Positions 1-9,775 are shown, counted from the stretch's first letter. The stretch: 51,257 bases of DNA from Oscillospiraceae bacterium (GCA_018110825.1 JAGBCL010000015.1:1-51257); one strand, 5' to 3'. A program made the numbers and translations. Notes: generated from the sequence alone by a model not told the origin.

Positions 1-3
1 GCA

Positions 4-124
4 AATGTGGAATTAGGAATGAGGAAAGTGAAATTATTGTGCCCGCCTTTGGCGGACGATTTTTAAATTGTCGGCAAAGCCGACAACATTAATTCCTCAT
101 TTCACATTCCACTTTTCACATTCA
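4..124. repeat. Family 1 inverted-repeat element upstream of dnaB
   Basis: The outer arms (4-35 and about 90-124) are imperfect inverted copies built on the words GGAATTAGGAATGAGG and CCTCATTTCACATTCC. Two inner hairpins sit between them: CCGCCTTTGGCGG, and TTGTCGGC-aaa-GCCGACAA. A nearly identical element in the opposite orientation lies at 24674-24796. It is non-coding and resembles a MITE or REP-type element. Its function is unknown. Confidence 0.75.
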
Positions 125-175
125 GACAAATTATAATTTACCTTCATTAAATTCAACAGGAAAGGAGAGTTTACG

Positions 176-1531
176 ATGGACTTCAACCTTGAAAGCATGG
201 AACTTCCATACAACCTTGAAGCGGAGCAGACCGTGCTGGGTGCACTGCTTATCGACCCCGAATCGCTGTCGATTGCAATGAATTACATAAAGCCCGAAAG
301 CTTTTATGTTACAAAACACCGCGATCTTTTTGCAATAATTGTAAGGCTGTTTTCGCTGGGTGTAAATGCAGATATTATCACGGTAATCAACGAGGCTGTC
401 CGTGACGGCATTTTCGAAAGCACAGGTGCCGCTAAGGAATACCTTGCTTCAATTATGGAAGGCGTTCCCACAACCAAAAATATTGAAAGCTACTGCAAAA
501 TCGTTGAGGAAAAATACTACGTCCGCAGTCTTATTTCCGCCGCAAAGGACATCATTGAGGCCTCCACAACAGGTCAGGAGGACGCTATGCACCTGCTTGA
601 CTATGCCGAGCAGAAAATTTACGATATCCGTCAGGGAAAAAGCTCCGACGGGTTGGTTAAAATCGACCAGGTAGTGCTTGACGCTTACGATGAACTGGGC
701 AGAAAGTCAGGTCCCGACCGTGAGAAATATCTCGGTGCAAAGTCAGGCTTCAATGACCTTGACAACGTAATCACAGGTCTTAACAAGTCCGACCTGCTTA
801 TCGTTGCGGCACGTCCTGCAATGGGTAAGACCTCTTTCGTGCTTAATATCGCTTCAAACGTTGCACGCTTCAACAAGGATATCGAAATCGTAATTTTCTC
901 CCTCGAAATGTCCAAGGAACAGCTTGTTACAAGAATGCTTTCTTCGGAAAGCCTTGTTGAAAGCGAGTACCTTATGAAAGGCAACATCTCAGGCGACCAG
1001 TGGGAAAAGCTTGCTGAGGGTGCTGAAAGACTGTCGGGAATGAATATGTATCTGGACGATACCGCAGGTATAACCGTGCCGCAGATGAAAGCGAAATTAC
1101 GCCGCCTGAAAAATCCGGGACTGGTTATCATCGACTACTTGCAGCTGATGAATTCCAGCCGCCGTATAGACAACCGTGTAAATGAAATTTCCGAAATCAC
1201 ACGTCAGCTGAAGCTTATGGCAAAGGAACTTAACGTTCCTGTTATAACTCTTTCACAGCTTTCCCGTAGCGTCGAATCAAGAACGGACAAACGTCCGATA
1301 CTTTCCGACCTGCGTGAATCGGGTTCTATCGAGCAGGACGCAGATATCGTAATGTTTCTGTACCGTGACGGGTATTATAATAAGGAAAACCCCGACCAGA
1401 CACTGGCGGAGTGTATCGTTGCAAAGAACCGACACGGCGAAACGGGCACAGTAAACTTGCGTTGGAACGGACAGTATACATTGTTCATGGGTGCGGAGAG
1501 ATTCAACAATCAGAACGCACCGACGAAGTAA
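176..1531 (+). CDS. dnaB: Replicative DNA helicase DnaB
   Basis: This is the hexameric 5'-3' helicase that unwinds the fork and carries primase (named dnaC in Bacillus). The 451-residue length is normal. The N-terminal primase-interaction domain covers about residues 8-110. The RecA-like ATPase domain has the Walker A motif ARPAMGKTS at 212-220, the Walker B segment LVIIDYLQLM near 318, and the DnaB signature SQLSRS further on. AAAGGAG lies 8 bases before the ATG and supports this start. It is transcribed towards tilS, but 554 bases of repeats separate the two genes. If replication starts between dnaA and dnaN, this gene is head-on to the leftward fork. Confidence 0.97.
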   Translation: MDFNLESMELPYNLEAEQTVLGALLIDPESLSIAMNYIKPESFYVTKHRDLFAIIVRLFSLGVNADIITVINEAVRDGIFESTGAAKEYLASIMEGVPTTKNIESYCKIVEEKYYVRSLISAAKDIIEASTTGQEDAMHLLDYAEQKIYDIRQGKSSDGLVKIDQVVLDAYDELGRKSGPDREKYLGAKSGFNDLDNVITGLNKSDLLIVAARPAMGKTSFVLNIASNVARFNKDIEIVIFSLEMSKEQLVTRMLSSESLVESEYLMKGNISGDQWEKLAEGAERLSGMNMYLDDTAGITVPQMKAKLRRLKNPGLVIIDYLQLMNSSRRIDNRVNEISEITRQLKLMAKELNVPVITLSQLSRSVESRTDKRPILSDLRESGSIEQDADIVMFLYRDGYYNKENPDQTLAECIVAKNRHGETGTVNLRWNGQYTLFMGAERFNNQNAPTK

Positions 1532-1554
1532 ATTATAATTTAGCGAGCAATAAT

Positions 1555-2016
1555 GGGTTTCCAAAGGGGACAGTGTCCCCTTTGGTGGGGGTCTTGGGGG
1601 CAAAGCCCCTGAGGCGCCGCTCGCAAGCGGCGAAATTCCTGCTTCGCCCGTAGGCGTGCTTTAAGCGCATCTAAAGGGTGAATTTCGCAACGTGTTGCGA
1701 AAGAGGGATTTTCTGCAAGAGAGAAAATCCCTAACAGCAACGAAGTTGCTGCTTTTGTATGGCTGTAATGATAAAATACGTTCAAAACGTTCCACTGGAA
1801 CGTTTTGAAGGAACAACTTTCCGTAAGCCATACAAGGAGGGGCGGTCTTGTTCGCCCCTCCTCGAAATGCTGTCGCATTTCTCACCTCCTGCTCCGTTTT
1901 TCAAGGCAAGGGGATATTTCGCCCGTTGCGGAAACCATTTAAAGAATGGTTTTAGCGACTCAGGGACTCCGTCCCTAAGAACCCTGCCAAAGGGAACGAG
2001 TTCCCTTTGGAAACCC
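1555..2016. repeat. Family 3 compound palindromic repeat (two units head to head)
   Basis: This fills the 554-base gap between dnaB and tilS. It is bounded by GGGTTTCCAAAGGG at the left and its inverted copy at the right. Inside is a run of about a dozen perfect or near-perfect hairpins, for example CCAAAGGGGAC/GTCCCCTTTGG, CGCCGCT/AGCGGCG, GGGATTTTCT/AGAAAATCCC, AGGAGGGGCG/CGCCCCTCCT and GAAATGC/GCATTTC. The left half matches the element at 27448-27649 in its linkers but not in its stems. The right half, inverted, matches those at 5451 and 11499. I see no coding function. Confidence 0.8.
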
Positions 2017-2085
2017 GTAGCCGCTTCGCTAATTCTAAAACAAAGATTATACCAAATAATAATTCACTAACAAAAGGAAACTGCA

Positions 2086-3408
2086 ATGATTTCAACCGTA
2101 AAGCTCACAATCCAAAAGCATACCATGCTTCTCGCAGGGGATTCTGTTTGCGTCGCTCTCTCAGGCGGTGCGGACAGCGTTGCCCTGCTTCTTGTGCTTT
2201 ATGAGCTTTCTGCGGAACTGAATTTCTCCCTTTCCGCTGTTCACGTCAACCACCTCCTCCGCGGCGAGGAAAGCAACCGTGACGAACAGTTCTGCTGTGA
2301 TTTGTGTGCACGGCTTGGTGTTCCTCTGCAAATCTTCCGTGAGGACGCTGCCGCTTTTTCACACTCACTCGGTGAGTCTGTGGAAACAGGTGCACGTGAA
2401 CTCCGTTACAGAATTTTTGACTCCCTCAAATGCGGCAAAATCGCTACTGCACACAACCTCAACGACAATGCCGAAACCCTTTTGTTCCGCCTTGCACGGG
2501 GCACGGGTCTCCACGGTCTGTCGGGAATTCCCGCTGTTCGCGGAAAAATTATCCGCCCGCTGATTGAGTGCACCCGTGACGAAATTGAGGTGTTCCTTGC
2601 CGAAAAAAATCAGCCTTTTGTAACCGACAGCACAAACCTTTCCGACGATTACGCAAGAAACAGAATCCGCCACCGCATTGTTCCCGAAATGAAAGCTGTG
2701 CACGGTGCTTTTCCGCATTGCGTAACCCGAATGGTTCAGAGTTTTGCCGAGGACGAGGACTTTTTAACAGCCGAAGCAAAAAAATGTGAAAAGCAAAGTC
2801 TTTTCACTCTTCACCCAGCAATCAGAAAACGTGTTATCATAAATCAGCTGAAATCGCATAACCTTAAAGTATATACCGAAAAAATTGAGGAAATCGAGTC
2901 CGCTTTGCTTCTTCACAAAAGCAGGGTAATGCTCGAAAACGGCTTCTTTGCTGCGTTTGACAAGGGTGTAATGCGTATTTACAAGGAGCAGACAACAGAA
3001 AATCCCGAAGCTGTTGTTACCGAATTCGACAAGGAATATCCCTTCAACGGTGACAGAATTGTGATAATCTCGGTACAATCAGGCGAAATTGCCCCTGTAA
3101 CAGATATTGTTAATAAAAAATCCACAATTTACTACGCAGATTATGATACAATACAAGGTGATATTGTTTTGAGGAACAGACTGAGAAATGATGTCATCAA
3201 ACCCGTGAATTCCGTTCATACAAAGGAATTGCGGAAAATTTTACAGCAGAAGCTTCCACCCGAAAAAAGAAAATCATCTGCCGTGCTTACCGATGAAAAT
3301 GGTATAATATGGGCGGAGCATGCGGGAATTGCCGAAAGGGTAAAACCACGCGAAAATACGGAAAATTACCTCAGAATAGAGATAATATATACTGACATTA
3401 CTAATTGA
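2086..3408 (+). CDS. tilS: tRNA(Ile)-lysidine synthetase TilS
   Basis: TilS ATP-dependently attaches lysine to C34 of the CAU-anticodon tRNA-Ile, so that it reads AUA and is charged with Ile. The PP-loop motif SGGADS is at residues 26-31 of a 440-residue protein. The N-terminal N-type ATPase domain is followed by a TilS-type C-terminal region ending around the KLPPEKR segment. AAAGGAAAC precedes the ATG. The stop lies 13 bases before ftsH, so the two are very likely cotranscribed, as in many Firmicutes. Confidence 0.95.
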   Translation: MISTVKLTIQKHTMLLAGDSVCVALSGGADSVALLLVLYELSAELNFSLSAVHVNHLLRGEESNRDEQFCCDLCARLGVPLQIFREDAAAFSHSLGESVETGARELRYRIFDSLKCGKIATAHNLNDNAETLLFRLARGTGLHGLSGIPAVRGKIIRPLIECTRDEIEVFLAEKNQPFVTDSTNLSDDYARNRIRHRIVPEMKAVHGAFPHCVTRMVQSFAEDEDFLTAEAKKCEKQSLFTLHPAIRKRVIINQLKSHNLKVYTEKIEEIESALLLHKSRVMLENGFFAAFDKGVMRIYKEQTTENPEAVVTEFDKEYPFNGDRIVIISVQSGEIAPVTDIVNKKSTIYYADYDTIQGDIVLRNRLRNDVIKPVNSVHTKELRKILQQKLPPEKRKSSAVLTDENGIIWAEHAGIAERVKPRENTENYLRIEIIYTDITN

Positions 3409-3421
3409 AAGGATTGATACA

Positions 3422-5443
3422 ATGAACAAGAAAAGCAGCGGAAAGGGCATACTTATCTATGTCATCGTCATGATTTCCGCAATCTCTCTGGCGGTTGTCC
3501 TTCTTAAACAGTCAACCAAATCAAATGCAGAATACAGCTATTCTGATATCATGCAGTATTTCGACAACTATCAGGTCAGCCAGATGACCTTCGACCTTGG
3601 AACAGGTGAACTGGAAATGGTTGTTGATGGGCAGGAAAAGCCTATCGAATACACCGTTCCGAATGTAAGCGTGTTCCTGGACGAAATCCAGATGGGCGAA
3701 GAAAATTACCGTAAGGAATACAACGCTCTCCACCCTGATGCACCTCTTGCACAGGAATACTACAAAATTCAGGATACTTCCTGGCTCTATAACCTCCTGC
3801 CGTCACTCCTTATCATCGGTCTGATGCTGTTCCTGTTCTTCTTTATGATGCGACAGGCAAGCGGCGGCGGAAAGATGAACAATTTCGGCAAGGCAAACGT
3901 GAAGAACGCTTCCGGCAAGAAGCACACTTTCGACGATGTTGCAGGTGCTGACGAGGAAAAGGAAGAACTTGAGGAAGTTGTTGACTTCCTGAAAAATCCT
4001 AAGAAATATACCGCAATGGGCGCAAGAATACCAAAGGGTATCCTTCTCATGGGCCCTCCGGGTACAGGTAAAACCCTCCTTGCAAAGGCTGTTGCAGGCG
4101 AGGCAGGCGTTCCGTTCTTCTCTATCTCAGGTTCGGACTTCGTTGAAATGTTCGTAGGTGTCGGTGCATCCCGTGTCCGTGACCTCTTTGAAACAGCAAA
4201 GAAAAATTCCCCTGCAATCATCTTCATCGACGAAATCGACGCAGTAGGCAGACGCCGCGGTGCAGGTCTCGGCGGCGGCCACGATGAACGTGAACAGACT
4301 CTCAACCAGCTGCTTGTTGAAATGGACGGCTTTGAGGGCAACGAAGGCATCATCGTTATGGCTGCTACAAACCGTAAGGATATCCTCGACCCGGCACTTC
4401 TCCGTCCGGGACGTTTCGACCGTCAGATTACCGTAAATTACCCCGACATCAAGGGCAGAGAAGAAATCCTCAAGGTACACACAAAGAACAAACCACTTGC
4501 TCCTGACGTAAGCCTCAAAACTATTTCCCAGTCCACAGCAGGCTTTACAGGTGCAGAGCTTGAAAACCTTACAAACGAAGCGGCTCTCCTTGCTGCAAGA
4601 AAGAACCGTAAGGCTATCACTAAGGAAGACATCGAGGAAGCTACAATCAAGGTTATTGCAGGCCCTGAAAAGAAGAGCCACGTTGTTACAGAAGAGCAGA
4701 AGCGTATCGTTGCTTACCACGAAGCAGGCCACGCTGTTGTAACATACTATATGGAAACTCAGGATAAGGTTCACCAGGTTACAATTATCCCAAGAGGTTC
4801 AGCAGGCGGTATGACAATTCACCTTCCTGAGCACGAGCCTTCTTTCCTTAACGTTACAATGAGAAAGCTGAAGGAAGAAATCGCAGTCTGCATGGGCGGA
4901 CGTGTTGCTGAACAGCTTATTATCGGCGAGTACACAGCAGGTGCAATCAGCGACCTCCAGCGTTCAACAAAGCTTGCAAAGGCTATGGTTACCCAGTACG
5001 GCTTCTCTGAAAATCTTGGTCCTGTCGTTTACGGCAGTGACAACGACGAGCCTTTCGTTGGTATGAGCTACGGTCAGAGCAAGGACCACTCCGAAAAGGT
5101 TCAGGCGGAAATCGACGCAGAAGTACGTACAATTATCGATGAGTGCTATGAACTTACAGTTACAACCCTCAAGGAGCACCTTGACCAGCTCCACGAGGTT
5201 GCACAGTACCTCCTCAAGCACGAAAAAATCAACGGTATCGACTTTGAGAAGCTGATGAAGGGCGAGCTTGAAGAGGAAGCTGAAGAAGAAAAAACTTCTG
5301 AAGAAATCGTAATCGAGGAAAAGACAGAAGAAACTGTTGAGGTTACAGACGAACTTCCCGAAACAGAGGAAACAGAAGAAACTTCCGAAGAAAACGCACC
5401 TGAGGATAACGACACAGACGAAAACAATTCTGACGAAGAATAA
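3422..5443 (+). CDS. ftsH: ATP-dependent zinc metalloprotease FtsH
   Basis: This is a membrane-anchored AAA+ protease for membrane-protein quality control and turnover of short-lived regulators. Transmembrane segments lie at about residues 9-28 and 121-143 and flank an extracytoplasmic domain. The Walker A motif GPPGTGKT is at 211-218, followed by the Walker B segment [11 protein letters not shown] and the second region of homology. The zinc-binding HEAGH is at 433-437. The 673-residue length includes an unusually acidic Glu/Thr-rich tail of about 60 residues after the protease domain. GAAAGGA precedes the ATG, just downstream of tilS. Confidence 0.97.
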   Translation: MNKKSSGKGILIYVIVMISAISLAVVLLKQSTKSNAEYSYSDIMQYFDNYQVSQMTFDLGTGELEMVVDGQEKPIEYTVPNVSVFLDEIQMGEENYRKEYNALHPDAPLAQEYYKIQDTSWLYNLLPSLLIIGLMLFLFFFMMRQASGGGKMNNFGKANVKNASGKKHTFDDVAGADEEKEELEEVVDFLKNPKKYTAMGARIPKGILLMGPPGTGKTLLAKAVAGEAGVPFFSISGSDFVEMFVGVGASRVRDLFETAKKNSPAIIFIDEIDAVGRRRGAGLGGGHDEREQTLNQLLVEMDGFEGNEGIIVMAATNRKDILDPALLRPGRFDRQITVNYPDIKGREEILKVHTKNKPLAPDVSLKTISQSTAGFTGAELENLTNEAALLAARKNRKAITKEDIEEATIKVIAGPEKKSHVVTEEQKRIVAYHEAGHAVVTYYMETQDKVHQVTIIPRGSAGGMTIHLPEHEPSFLNVTMRKLKEEIAVCMGGRVAEQLIIGEYTAGAISDLQRSTKLAKAMVTQYGFSENLGPVVYGSDNDEPFVGMSYGQSKDHSEKVQAEIDAEVRTIIDECYELTVTTLKEHLDQLHEVAQYLLKHEKINGIDFEKLMKGELEEEAEEEKTSEEIVIEEKTEETVEVTDELPETEETEETSEENAPEDNDTDENNSDEE

Positions 5444-5450
5444 AAATAAC

Positions 5451-5613
5451 GGGTTTCCAAAGGGAACAGTGTTCCCTTTGGCAGGGTTCTTAGGGACGGA
5501 GTCCCTGAGTCGCAAACAAACTTGTTTGTTTTGAGCAGAACGAGCGAAACACCCCTTGCCTCCCAAAACGGGGATAAGGGGAAGGGGAAGCGGACACGAC
5601 CGCTTCCCCTTTG
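5451..5613. repeat. Family 3 compound palindromic repeat
   Basis: It starts with GGGTTTCCAAAGGG eight bases after the ftsH stop. Hairpins include CCAAAGGGAAC/GTTCCCTTTGG, AGGGAC-gga-GTCCCT, AAACAA-acttg-TTGTTT and GGGGAAGCG/CGCTTCCCC. Its first 60 bases match the inverted right end of the 1555-2016 element. The last hairpin may also terminate ftsH transcripts, although no clear poly-T tract follows. Confidence 0.7.
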
Positions 5614-5686
5614 TTGTAATTACAAATAAAATTTCCCTCAAAAACCCAACATAAAAAACACACCAAACCATAAAAGGAGTCCCCAT

Positions 5687-6454
5687 ATGAAACTACTTTT
5701 CCTTGGCGACGTTGTCGGTGATATCGGCAGCAAGTTCGTCAGCTCAAAGCTGCGCTCCCTGAAACAATTCTACGGCGCAGATATCGTGGTAATCAACGGC
5801 GAAAACAGTGCCAACGGCAACGGAATTACCCCGCAATCCGCAAAATACCTCTTCCAAATCGGTGCAGACGTAATCACAACGGGCAACCATTGCTACCGCA
5901 GAAAGGAAATCCTCGATATGTTCGACGAGGAAGAATTCCTAATCCGTCCCGCAAACTTCCCCGACGGCAACGTCGGTCACGGCTACTGCGTCCTCGATAT
6001 GGGAAGTACCCGTGTTGCAGTCGTAAACCTTATGGGCACGGTCTACATGGAAGCCCTCGACAACCCCTTTTCCACAATCGACCGCCTGCTTGGTGAAATT
6101 GATACTCCCAACATCATCGTGGATTTCCACGCCGAAGCAACCAGCGAGAAAAAAGCAATGGGGCAGTACCTTGCAGGAAAAGTTACCGCCGTTTTCGGCA
6201 CCCACACCCACGTCCAGACCGCTGACGAGTGCATACTTTCCGACCACACCGCATATATTACAGATGCGGGAATGTGCGGACCTGAGCTTTCCGTGCTGGG
6301 CGTAAAGAGCGAAATTGCTATCGAAAAACAGCGTTTTCATTCTCCCGTTAAGTTTGTTGAGTCAGACAATCCGCCATTTATCAATGGTGTAATAATCGAA
6401 TTTGACTCAAAGAATGGTAAAAGTAACTCAATTGAAAGATTAATTATTAGGTAA
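5687..6454 (+). CDS. ymdB: YmdB-family metallophosphoesterase
   Basis: This 255-residue protein belongs to the calcineurin-like YmdB/TIGR00282 family. In Bacillus the family member hydrolyses 2',3'- and 3',5'-cyclic nucleotides and affects biofilm and motility decisions. Metal ligands are visible: D8 in GDVVGD, E39-N40 in NGENSANG, N67-H68 in TTGNH, a His in VDFHAEATSEK, and the pair in GTHTHVQTADE. The family usually has a Trp-Asp after GNH; here it is GNHCYRRKE. AAAAGGAG precedes the ATG. The biological role here is inferred from the family only. Confidence 0.9.
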   Translation: MKLLFLGDVVGDIGSKFVSSKLRSLKQFYGADIVVINGENSANGNGITPQSAKYLFQIGADVITTGNHCYRRKEILDMFDEEEFLIRPANFPDGNVGHGYCVLDMGSTRVAVVNLMGTVYMEALDNPFSTIDRLLGEIDTPNIIVDFHAEATSEKKAMGQYLAGKVTAVFGTHTHVQTADECILSDHTAYITDAGMCGPELSVLGVKSEIAIEKQRFHSPVKFVESDNPPFINGVIIEFDSKNGKSNSIERLIIR

Positions 6455-6478
6455 AATACCGAAATTGTGAAAATACTA

Positions 6479-6507
6479 TTGCAAAAAGAAAACAATCACT
6501 GTATAAT
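6479..6507 (+). promoter_or_regulatory. Sigma-A type promoter for spoVS
   Basis: TTGCAA (6479-6484) and TATAAT (6502-6507) are separated by 17 bases, about 64 bases upstream of the spoVS start. It reads as a housekeeping promoter. I do not see an obvious sigma-H element, although spoVS is sigma-H dependent in Bacillus. Confidence 0.75.
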
Positions 6508-6570
6508 TTTATTAATTTAAAGCGGTAACTTTGTTAAGTGATACCGTAGCAAGAAATGGGGTTTTTAGCA

Positions 6571-6831
6571 ATGGAAATTCTTAAGGTTTCAGCACGTTCA
6601 TTCCCTAATTCTGTAGCAGGAGCAATTGCAAGCGTAATGCGTGAAAACGGCGACGTGGAAGTCCAGGCAGTCGGCGCAGGCGCAGTAAATCAGGCAGTCA
6701 AATCAATTACAATCGCAAGAGGATACCTTACGCCGGTTGGAATAGATATGATTTGCTATCCTGCATTTGCAAATGTTGATATTGACGGAGAAACAAAGAC
6801 AGCTATAAGACTTATATGCGAAAAAAGATAA
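6571..6831 (+). CDS. spoVS: Stage V sporulation protein S
   Basis: SpoVS is a small dimeric Alba-like protein needed for late sporulation in Bacillus and is also found in non-spore-formers. From the ATG at 6571 the product is 86 residues, the exact family length, beginning MEILKVSARS and containing the family core AIASVMRENG..VGAGAVNQAVK..IARGYL. An in-frame ATG at 6556 adds MGFLA but has no ribosome-binding site, while GGGG precedes 6571. It stands alone between its own promoter and a terminator. Confidence 0.93.
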   Translation: MEILKVSARSFPNSVAGAIASVMRENGDVEVQAVGAGAVNQAVKSITIARGYLTPVGIDMICYPAFANVDIDGETKTAIRLICEKR

Positions 6832-6835
6832 AAGA

Positions 6836-6872
6836 AAAACTGTAAGGCAAGAATTTGCTTTACAGTTTTTTT
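6836..6872 (+). terminator. Terminator after spoVS
   Basis: The stem AAACTGTAA/TTACAGTTT has a partly paired interior and is followed by a run of T residues. It starts just past the spoVS stop. Confidence 0.85.
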
Positions 6873-6885
6873 CTTGAATAATAGT

Positions 6886-6928
6886 TTGCAAACAAAAAAC
6901 AGCACGGATTTCTCCATGCTGTTTTTGT
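6886..6928 (-). terminator. Terminator of the membrane-protein gene
   Basis: The arms AAACAAAAAACAGCA and TGCTGTTTTTGTT close around a short loop. On the - strand a T-rich tail follows, so it ends transcription from 6931-7263. The T-rich arm means it could work in both directions. Confidence 0.75.
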
Positions 6929-6930
6929 TC

Positions 6931-7263
6931 TTACTTGAGAATTTCAATGTCGCCGATATAAGGAAGCGGTTTGATATTTCCTGTAAATGCGCCTATCATC
7001 TGATAGATTGTAAGAGCAAGAATTGCTGCGTCAACTAACCAGAATACGATTCCCATAATTGTGCCAATTACAGGAATAACTCCGATTACTGCTGCAACTA
7101 CAGAAACGAAAACTCCGAGAATTGTAAAGATAATACCCTGATTTGCACAGTATTTTACATAAGCGGAATCCTTACCTGAGATAAAGTAGATGAGGAACAG
7201 AATAGGAAATACTGCAACAGTTGCTATAATCTTCTTATCTTCTTCAAAACGTGGTGCTGCCAT
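6931..7263 (-). CDS. Small DUF4870/Tic20-like membrane protein
   Basis: The product is 110 residues with three or four hydrophobic segments: about 12-29, 43-65 and 69-90. The pattern fits the DUF4870 (Tic20-like) family: a short polar N-terminus (MAAPRFEEDKK), a first helix ending in FISGKDSAYVKYCANQG, then paired helices with Ile/Val-rich faces. GGAGTT lies ahead of the ATG. No function is established for this group. The gene follows serA in the same direction, 57 bases away, with only a weak hairpin (7293-7310) between them, so cotranscription is possible. Confidence 0.7.
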   Translation of the reverse strand: MAAPRFEEDKKIIATVAVFPILFLIYFISGKDSAYVKYCANQGIIFTILGVFVSVVAAVIGVIPVIGTIMGIVFWLVDAAILALTIYQMIGAFTGNIKPLPYIGDIEILK

Positions 7264-7320
7264 AATAATACAACTCCTTTTTAATTGTGTCTCAGGCAGG
7301 GAACTGCCTGAATTTTAAAA

Positions 7321-8481
7321 TTACTTGATAACTCTGATCTTGATTACGTTTTCAACGCCTGCAAGCTTAGCAACGATATCATCGTTGATATCAGCAGTAT
7401 CAAGCATTGTATAAGCATAGTCCTTCTTTGACTTACTTACCATATTGTTGATGTTGATGCCTGCATCACCAAGAACGGAAGTGAGCTTGGAAATTACATC
7501 AGGAACATTCTTGTGCATTACGCAAACCTTTGTACCTGTTGCATTCATTTCAGCGTCAGGGTAGTTTACGGAATTCTTGATGTTACCGTTTTCGATGTAA
7601 TCGATGAGTTCGAGAGCAGCCATCATTGCGCAGTTGTCCTCAGATTCAGGTGTAGAAGCACCGAGGTGAGGAATTGCAACAACATTCTTAACACCGAGAA
7701 CTTCGTCAGATGGGAAGTCAACAACGTAGGAAGCAACCTTACCGCTTTCGAGAGCAGCAACGATTGCAGCAGCGTCAACGAGTTCACCTCTTGCGAAGTT
7801 GAGGATACGAACGCCGTCCTTCATAAGAGCGATTGTATCGTTGTTGATAGTGCCCTTAGTTTCAGCGTTATAAGGCATGTGAATTGTGATATAATCGGAA
7901 ACAGCATAGATATCCTTGATATCAGCAACAACCTTTACAGCAGGGTTAAGGTTAAGAGCAGCCTTTACGGAAAGGAATGGGTCGTAACCAACAACCTTCA
8001 TACCGAGAGCTGTTGCAGCGTTTGCAACGAGAACACCAATAGCACCGAGACCGATGATACCGAGGGTCTTGCCCATGATTTCAGGACCGGCAAACTGACC
8101 CTTGCCCTTTTCAACCATCTTGCCAACTTCTGCACCGTTGCCCTTGAGAGTCTGAGCCCAGATCATAGCGTCAGAAACCTTACGGGAAGCGAGGAGAAGG
8201 CCAGCTATAACGAGTTCCTTAACAGCGTTAGCGTTTGCGCCTGGTGTGTTGAAAACAACGATACCCTGTTCAGCACACTTGTCAACAGGAATGTTGTTTA
8301 CGCCTGCACCAGCTCTTGCAATAGCAAGAAGGTTTGGAGCAAATTCCATTTCGTGCATGGAAGCGGAACGAACCATAATAGCGTCAGGGTTAGCAATTTC
8401 GTCAACAATGTTATACTTAGTAGTATCGAAATTATCGGTACCGTACTTGGAAATCTTATTCAGAGTCTGAATATTGAACAT
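7321..8481 (-). CDS. serA: D-3-phosphoglycerate dehydrogenase
   Basis: SerA catalyses the first step of serine synthesis: 3-phosphoglycerate + NAD to 3-phosphohydroxypyruvate. The 386-residue protein has the D-2-hydroxyacid dehydrogenase fold. The NAD-binding motif GLGAIG is at 144-149. The substrate loop RAGAGVNNIP is at about 57-66, and the catalytic arginine (NFARGELVD) and histidine (AIPHLGAST) are visible. A C-terminal ACT domain (about 315-386) is present, a known site of serine feedback control, but the larger intervening domain of long SerA forms is absent. GGAGGT precedes the ATG. Gene order serC-serA forms a serine unit; no serB is in the window. Confidence 0.94.
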   Translation of the reverse strand: MFNIQTLNKISKYGTDNFDTTKYNIVDEIANPDAIMVRSASMHEMEFAPNLLAIARAGAGVNNIPVDKCAEQGIVVFNTPGANANAVKELVIAGLLLASRKVSDAMIWAQTLKGNGAEVGKMVEKGKGQFAGPEIMGKTLGIIGLGAIGVLVANAATALGMKVVGYDPFLSVKAALNLNPAVKVVADIKDIYAVSDYITIHMPYNAETKGTINNDTIALMKDGVRILNFARGELVDAAAIVAALESGKVASYVVDFPSDEVLGVKNVVAIPHLGASTPESEDNCAMMAALELIDYIENGNIKNSVNYPDAEMNATGTKVCVMHKNVPDVISKLTSVLGDAGININNMVSKSKKDYAYTMLDTADINDDIVAKLAGVENVIKIRVIK

Positions 8482-8502
8482 CGTAAAAACCTCCAGTTTT
8501 TT

Positions 8503-8631
8503 AATGTGGAATTTGGAAAGTGAAATTAGGAATTATCCATAACCACACAGTTCATTTTTTCGTATTTGTTTTATTTCAGAAAATGGAGTGTGAAAACAAT
8601 AATTCCACATTCCACTTTCCTAATTTCAAAT
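8503..8631. repeat. Family 1 inverted-repeat element between serC and serA
   Basis: The arms at 8503-8532 and 8599-8631 are imperfect inverted copies using the words GTGGAATTTGGAAAGTGAAA and CCACATTCCACTTTCC. It sits inside the presumed serC-serA transcript, so it would be transcribed as a long imperfect hairpin. Confidence 0.65.
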
Positions 8632-8633
8632 TT

Positions 8634-9716
8634 TTAAGCGTTTTCAGCTTCGAACTTCTTCATGAATTCTACAAGCTTTTCAACGCCTTCGATTGGCATA
8701 GCGTTGTAGATGGAAGCTCTCATACCGCCAACGCTGCGGTGACCCTTGAGGTTTTCAAAGCCTGCAGCCTTAGCTTCCTTAACAAACTTAGCATCGAGTT
8801 CTTCGTTGCCTGTTACGAATGGAACGTTCATGAGGGAACGGTCCTTCTTTTCAACAGTACCCTTGAAGAGCTTGGAGCTGTCGAGGAAATCATAAAGGAT
8901 AGCAGCCTTCTTTTCGTTGTGAGCCTTCATAGCTTCGAGGCCGCCCATCTTCTTGATCCACTTGAATACCTTACCGCAGATGTAGATACCGTAGCAAGGA
9001 GGTGTATTGTAAAGGCTGTCGTTGTCAGCCTGTGTCTTCCACTTGAGCATTGTTGGTGTGCCTGCAAGAACGTCATCTCTGATGAGGTCTTCACGGATAA
9101 TTGCAATTACAACACCTGCAGGGCCAACATTCTTCTGTACGCCGCCGTAGATTACGCCGTACTTTGTAACGTCAACAGGTTCGGAAAGGAAGCAGGAAGA
9201 AACGTCGGAAACAAGGTCCTTGCCCTTTGTGTTAGGGAGTTCCCAGAACTTTGTGCCGTAGATTGTATTGTTTTCGCAGATGTAAACGTAGTCTGCATCT
9301 TCAGGAATATCGAGGTCGGAGCAGTCAGGAATGTAGGAGAAAGTCTTGTCAGCGGAAGAAGCAACTGCAACAGCTTCGCCGTACATCTGAGCTTCCTGGT
9401 AAGCCTTCTTAGCCCACTGACCTGTAATTATGTAAGCAGCCTTCTTGTTCTTCATAAGGTTCATTGGAACTGCAGCAAACTGCTGGGAAGCACCACCCTG
9501 AAGGAAGAGCACCTTGTAGTTGTCAGGAATGTTCATAAGGTCACGGAGATCCTTTTCCGCATCCTTGATGATTTCGTCGTACACCTTGGAACGGTGGGAC
9601 ATTTCCATAACGGACATACCTGAACCCTTGTAGTCAAGCATTTCTTCTGCTGCTTCTCTGAGAACTTCCTCAGGGAGTACAGCGGGGCCTGCGCTGAAAT
9701 TATAAACTCTGGACAT
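8634..9716 (-). CDS. serC: Phosphoserine aminotransferase
   Basis: SerC is a PLP enzyme converting 3-phosphohydroxypyruvate and glutamate to phosphoserine. I chose the ATG at 9716 (MSRVYNFSAGPAVLP), giving 360 residues, the family length. An upstream in-frame start would add 20 residues, but GGAGGTCATTAAA lies directly before 9716. The Schiff-base lysine is K195 in GGVQKNVGPAG. LQGGASQQF near 72-80 binds the cofactor phosphate. It lies upstream of serA on the same strand and behind a strong promoter. Confidence 0.95.
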   Translation of the reverse strand: MSRVYNFSAGPAVLPEEVLREAAEEMLDYKGSGMSVMEMSHRSKVYDEIIKDAEKDLRDLMNIPDNYKVLFLQGGASQQFAAVPMNLMKNKKAAYIITGQWAKKAYQEAQMYGEAVAVASSADKTFSYIPDCSDLDIPEDADYVYICENNTIYGTKFWELPNTKGKDLVSDVSSCFLSEPVDVTKYGVIYGGVQKNVGPAGVVIAIIREDLIRDDVLAGTPTMLKWKTQADNDSLYNTPPCYGIYICGKVFKWIKKMGGLEAMKAHNEKKAAILYDFLDSSKLFKGTVEKKDRSLMNVPFVTGNEELDAKFVKEAKAAGFENLKGHRSVGGMRASIYNAMPIEGVEKLVEFMKKFEAENA

Positions 9717-9775
9717 TTTAATGACCTCCAATAAAAAATTTTCAATAAAAGTAAAAATAATACTACATACTAACA

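Noticed and set aside
1788-1802. CGTTCCACTGGAACG as a possible parS site
   Set aside because: The centre differs (odd-length palindrome without CACGTG), and it is one of the family 3 hairpins, extended by AAAA/TTTT arms.
1540-2204. Several short frames in the dnaB-tilS gap
   Set aside because: They lie entirely in the compound palindromic repeat on both strands and have no ribosome-binding sites or recognisable protein features.
7513-9623. Long + strand frames opposite serA and serC
   Set aside because: Both genes have clear conserved motifs on the - strand. The opposite frames are low-complexity shadows and run through the family 1 repeat.
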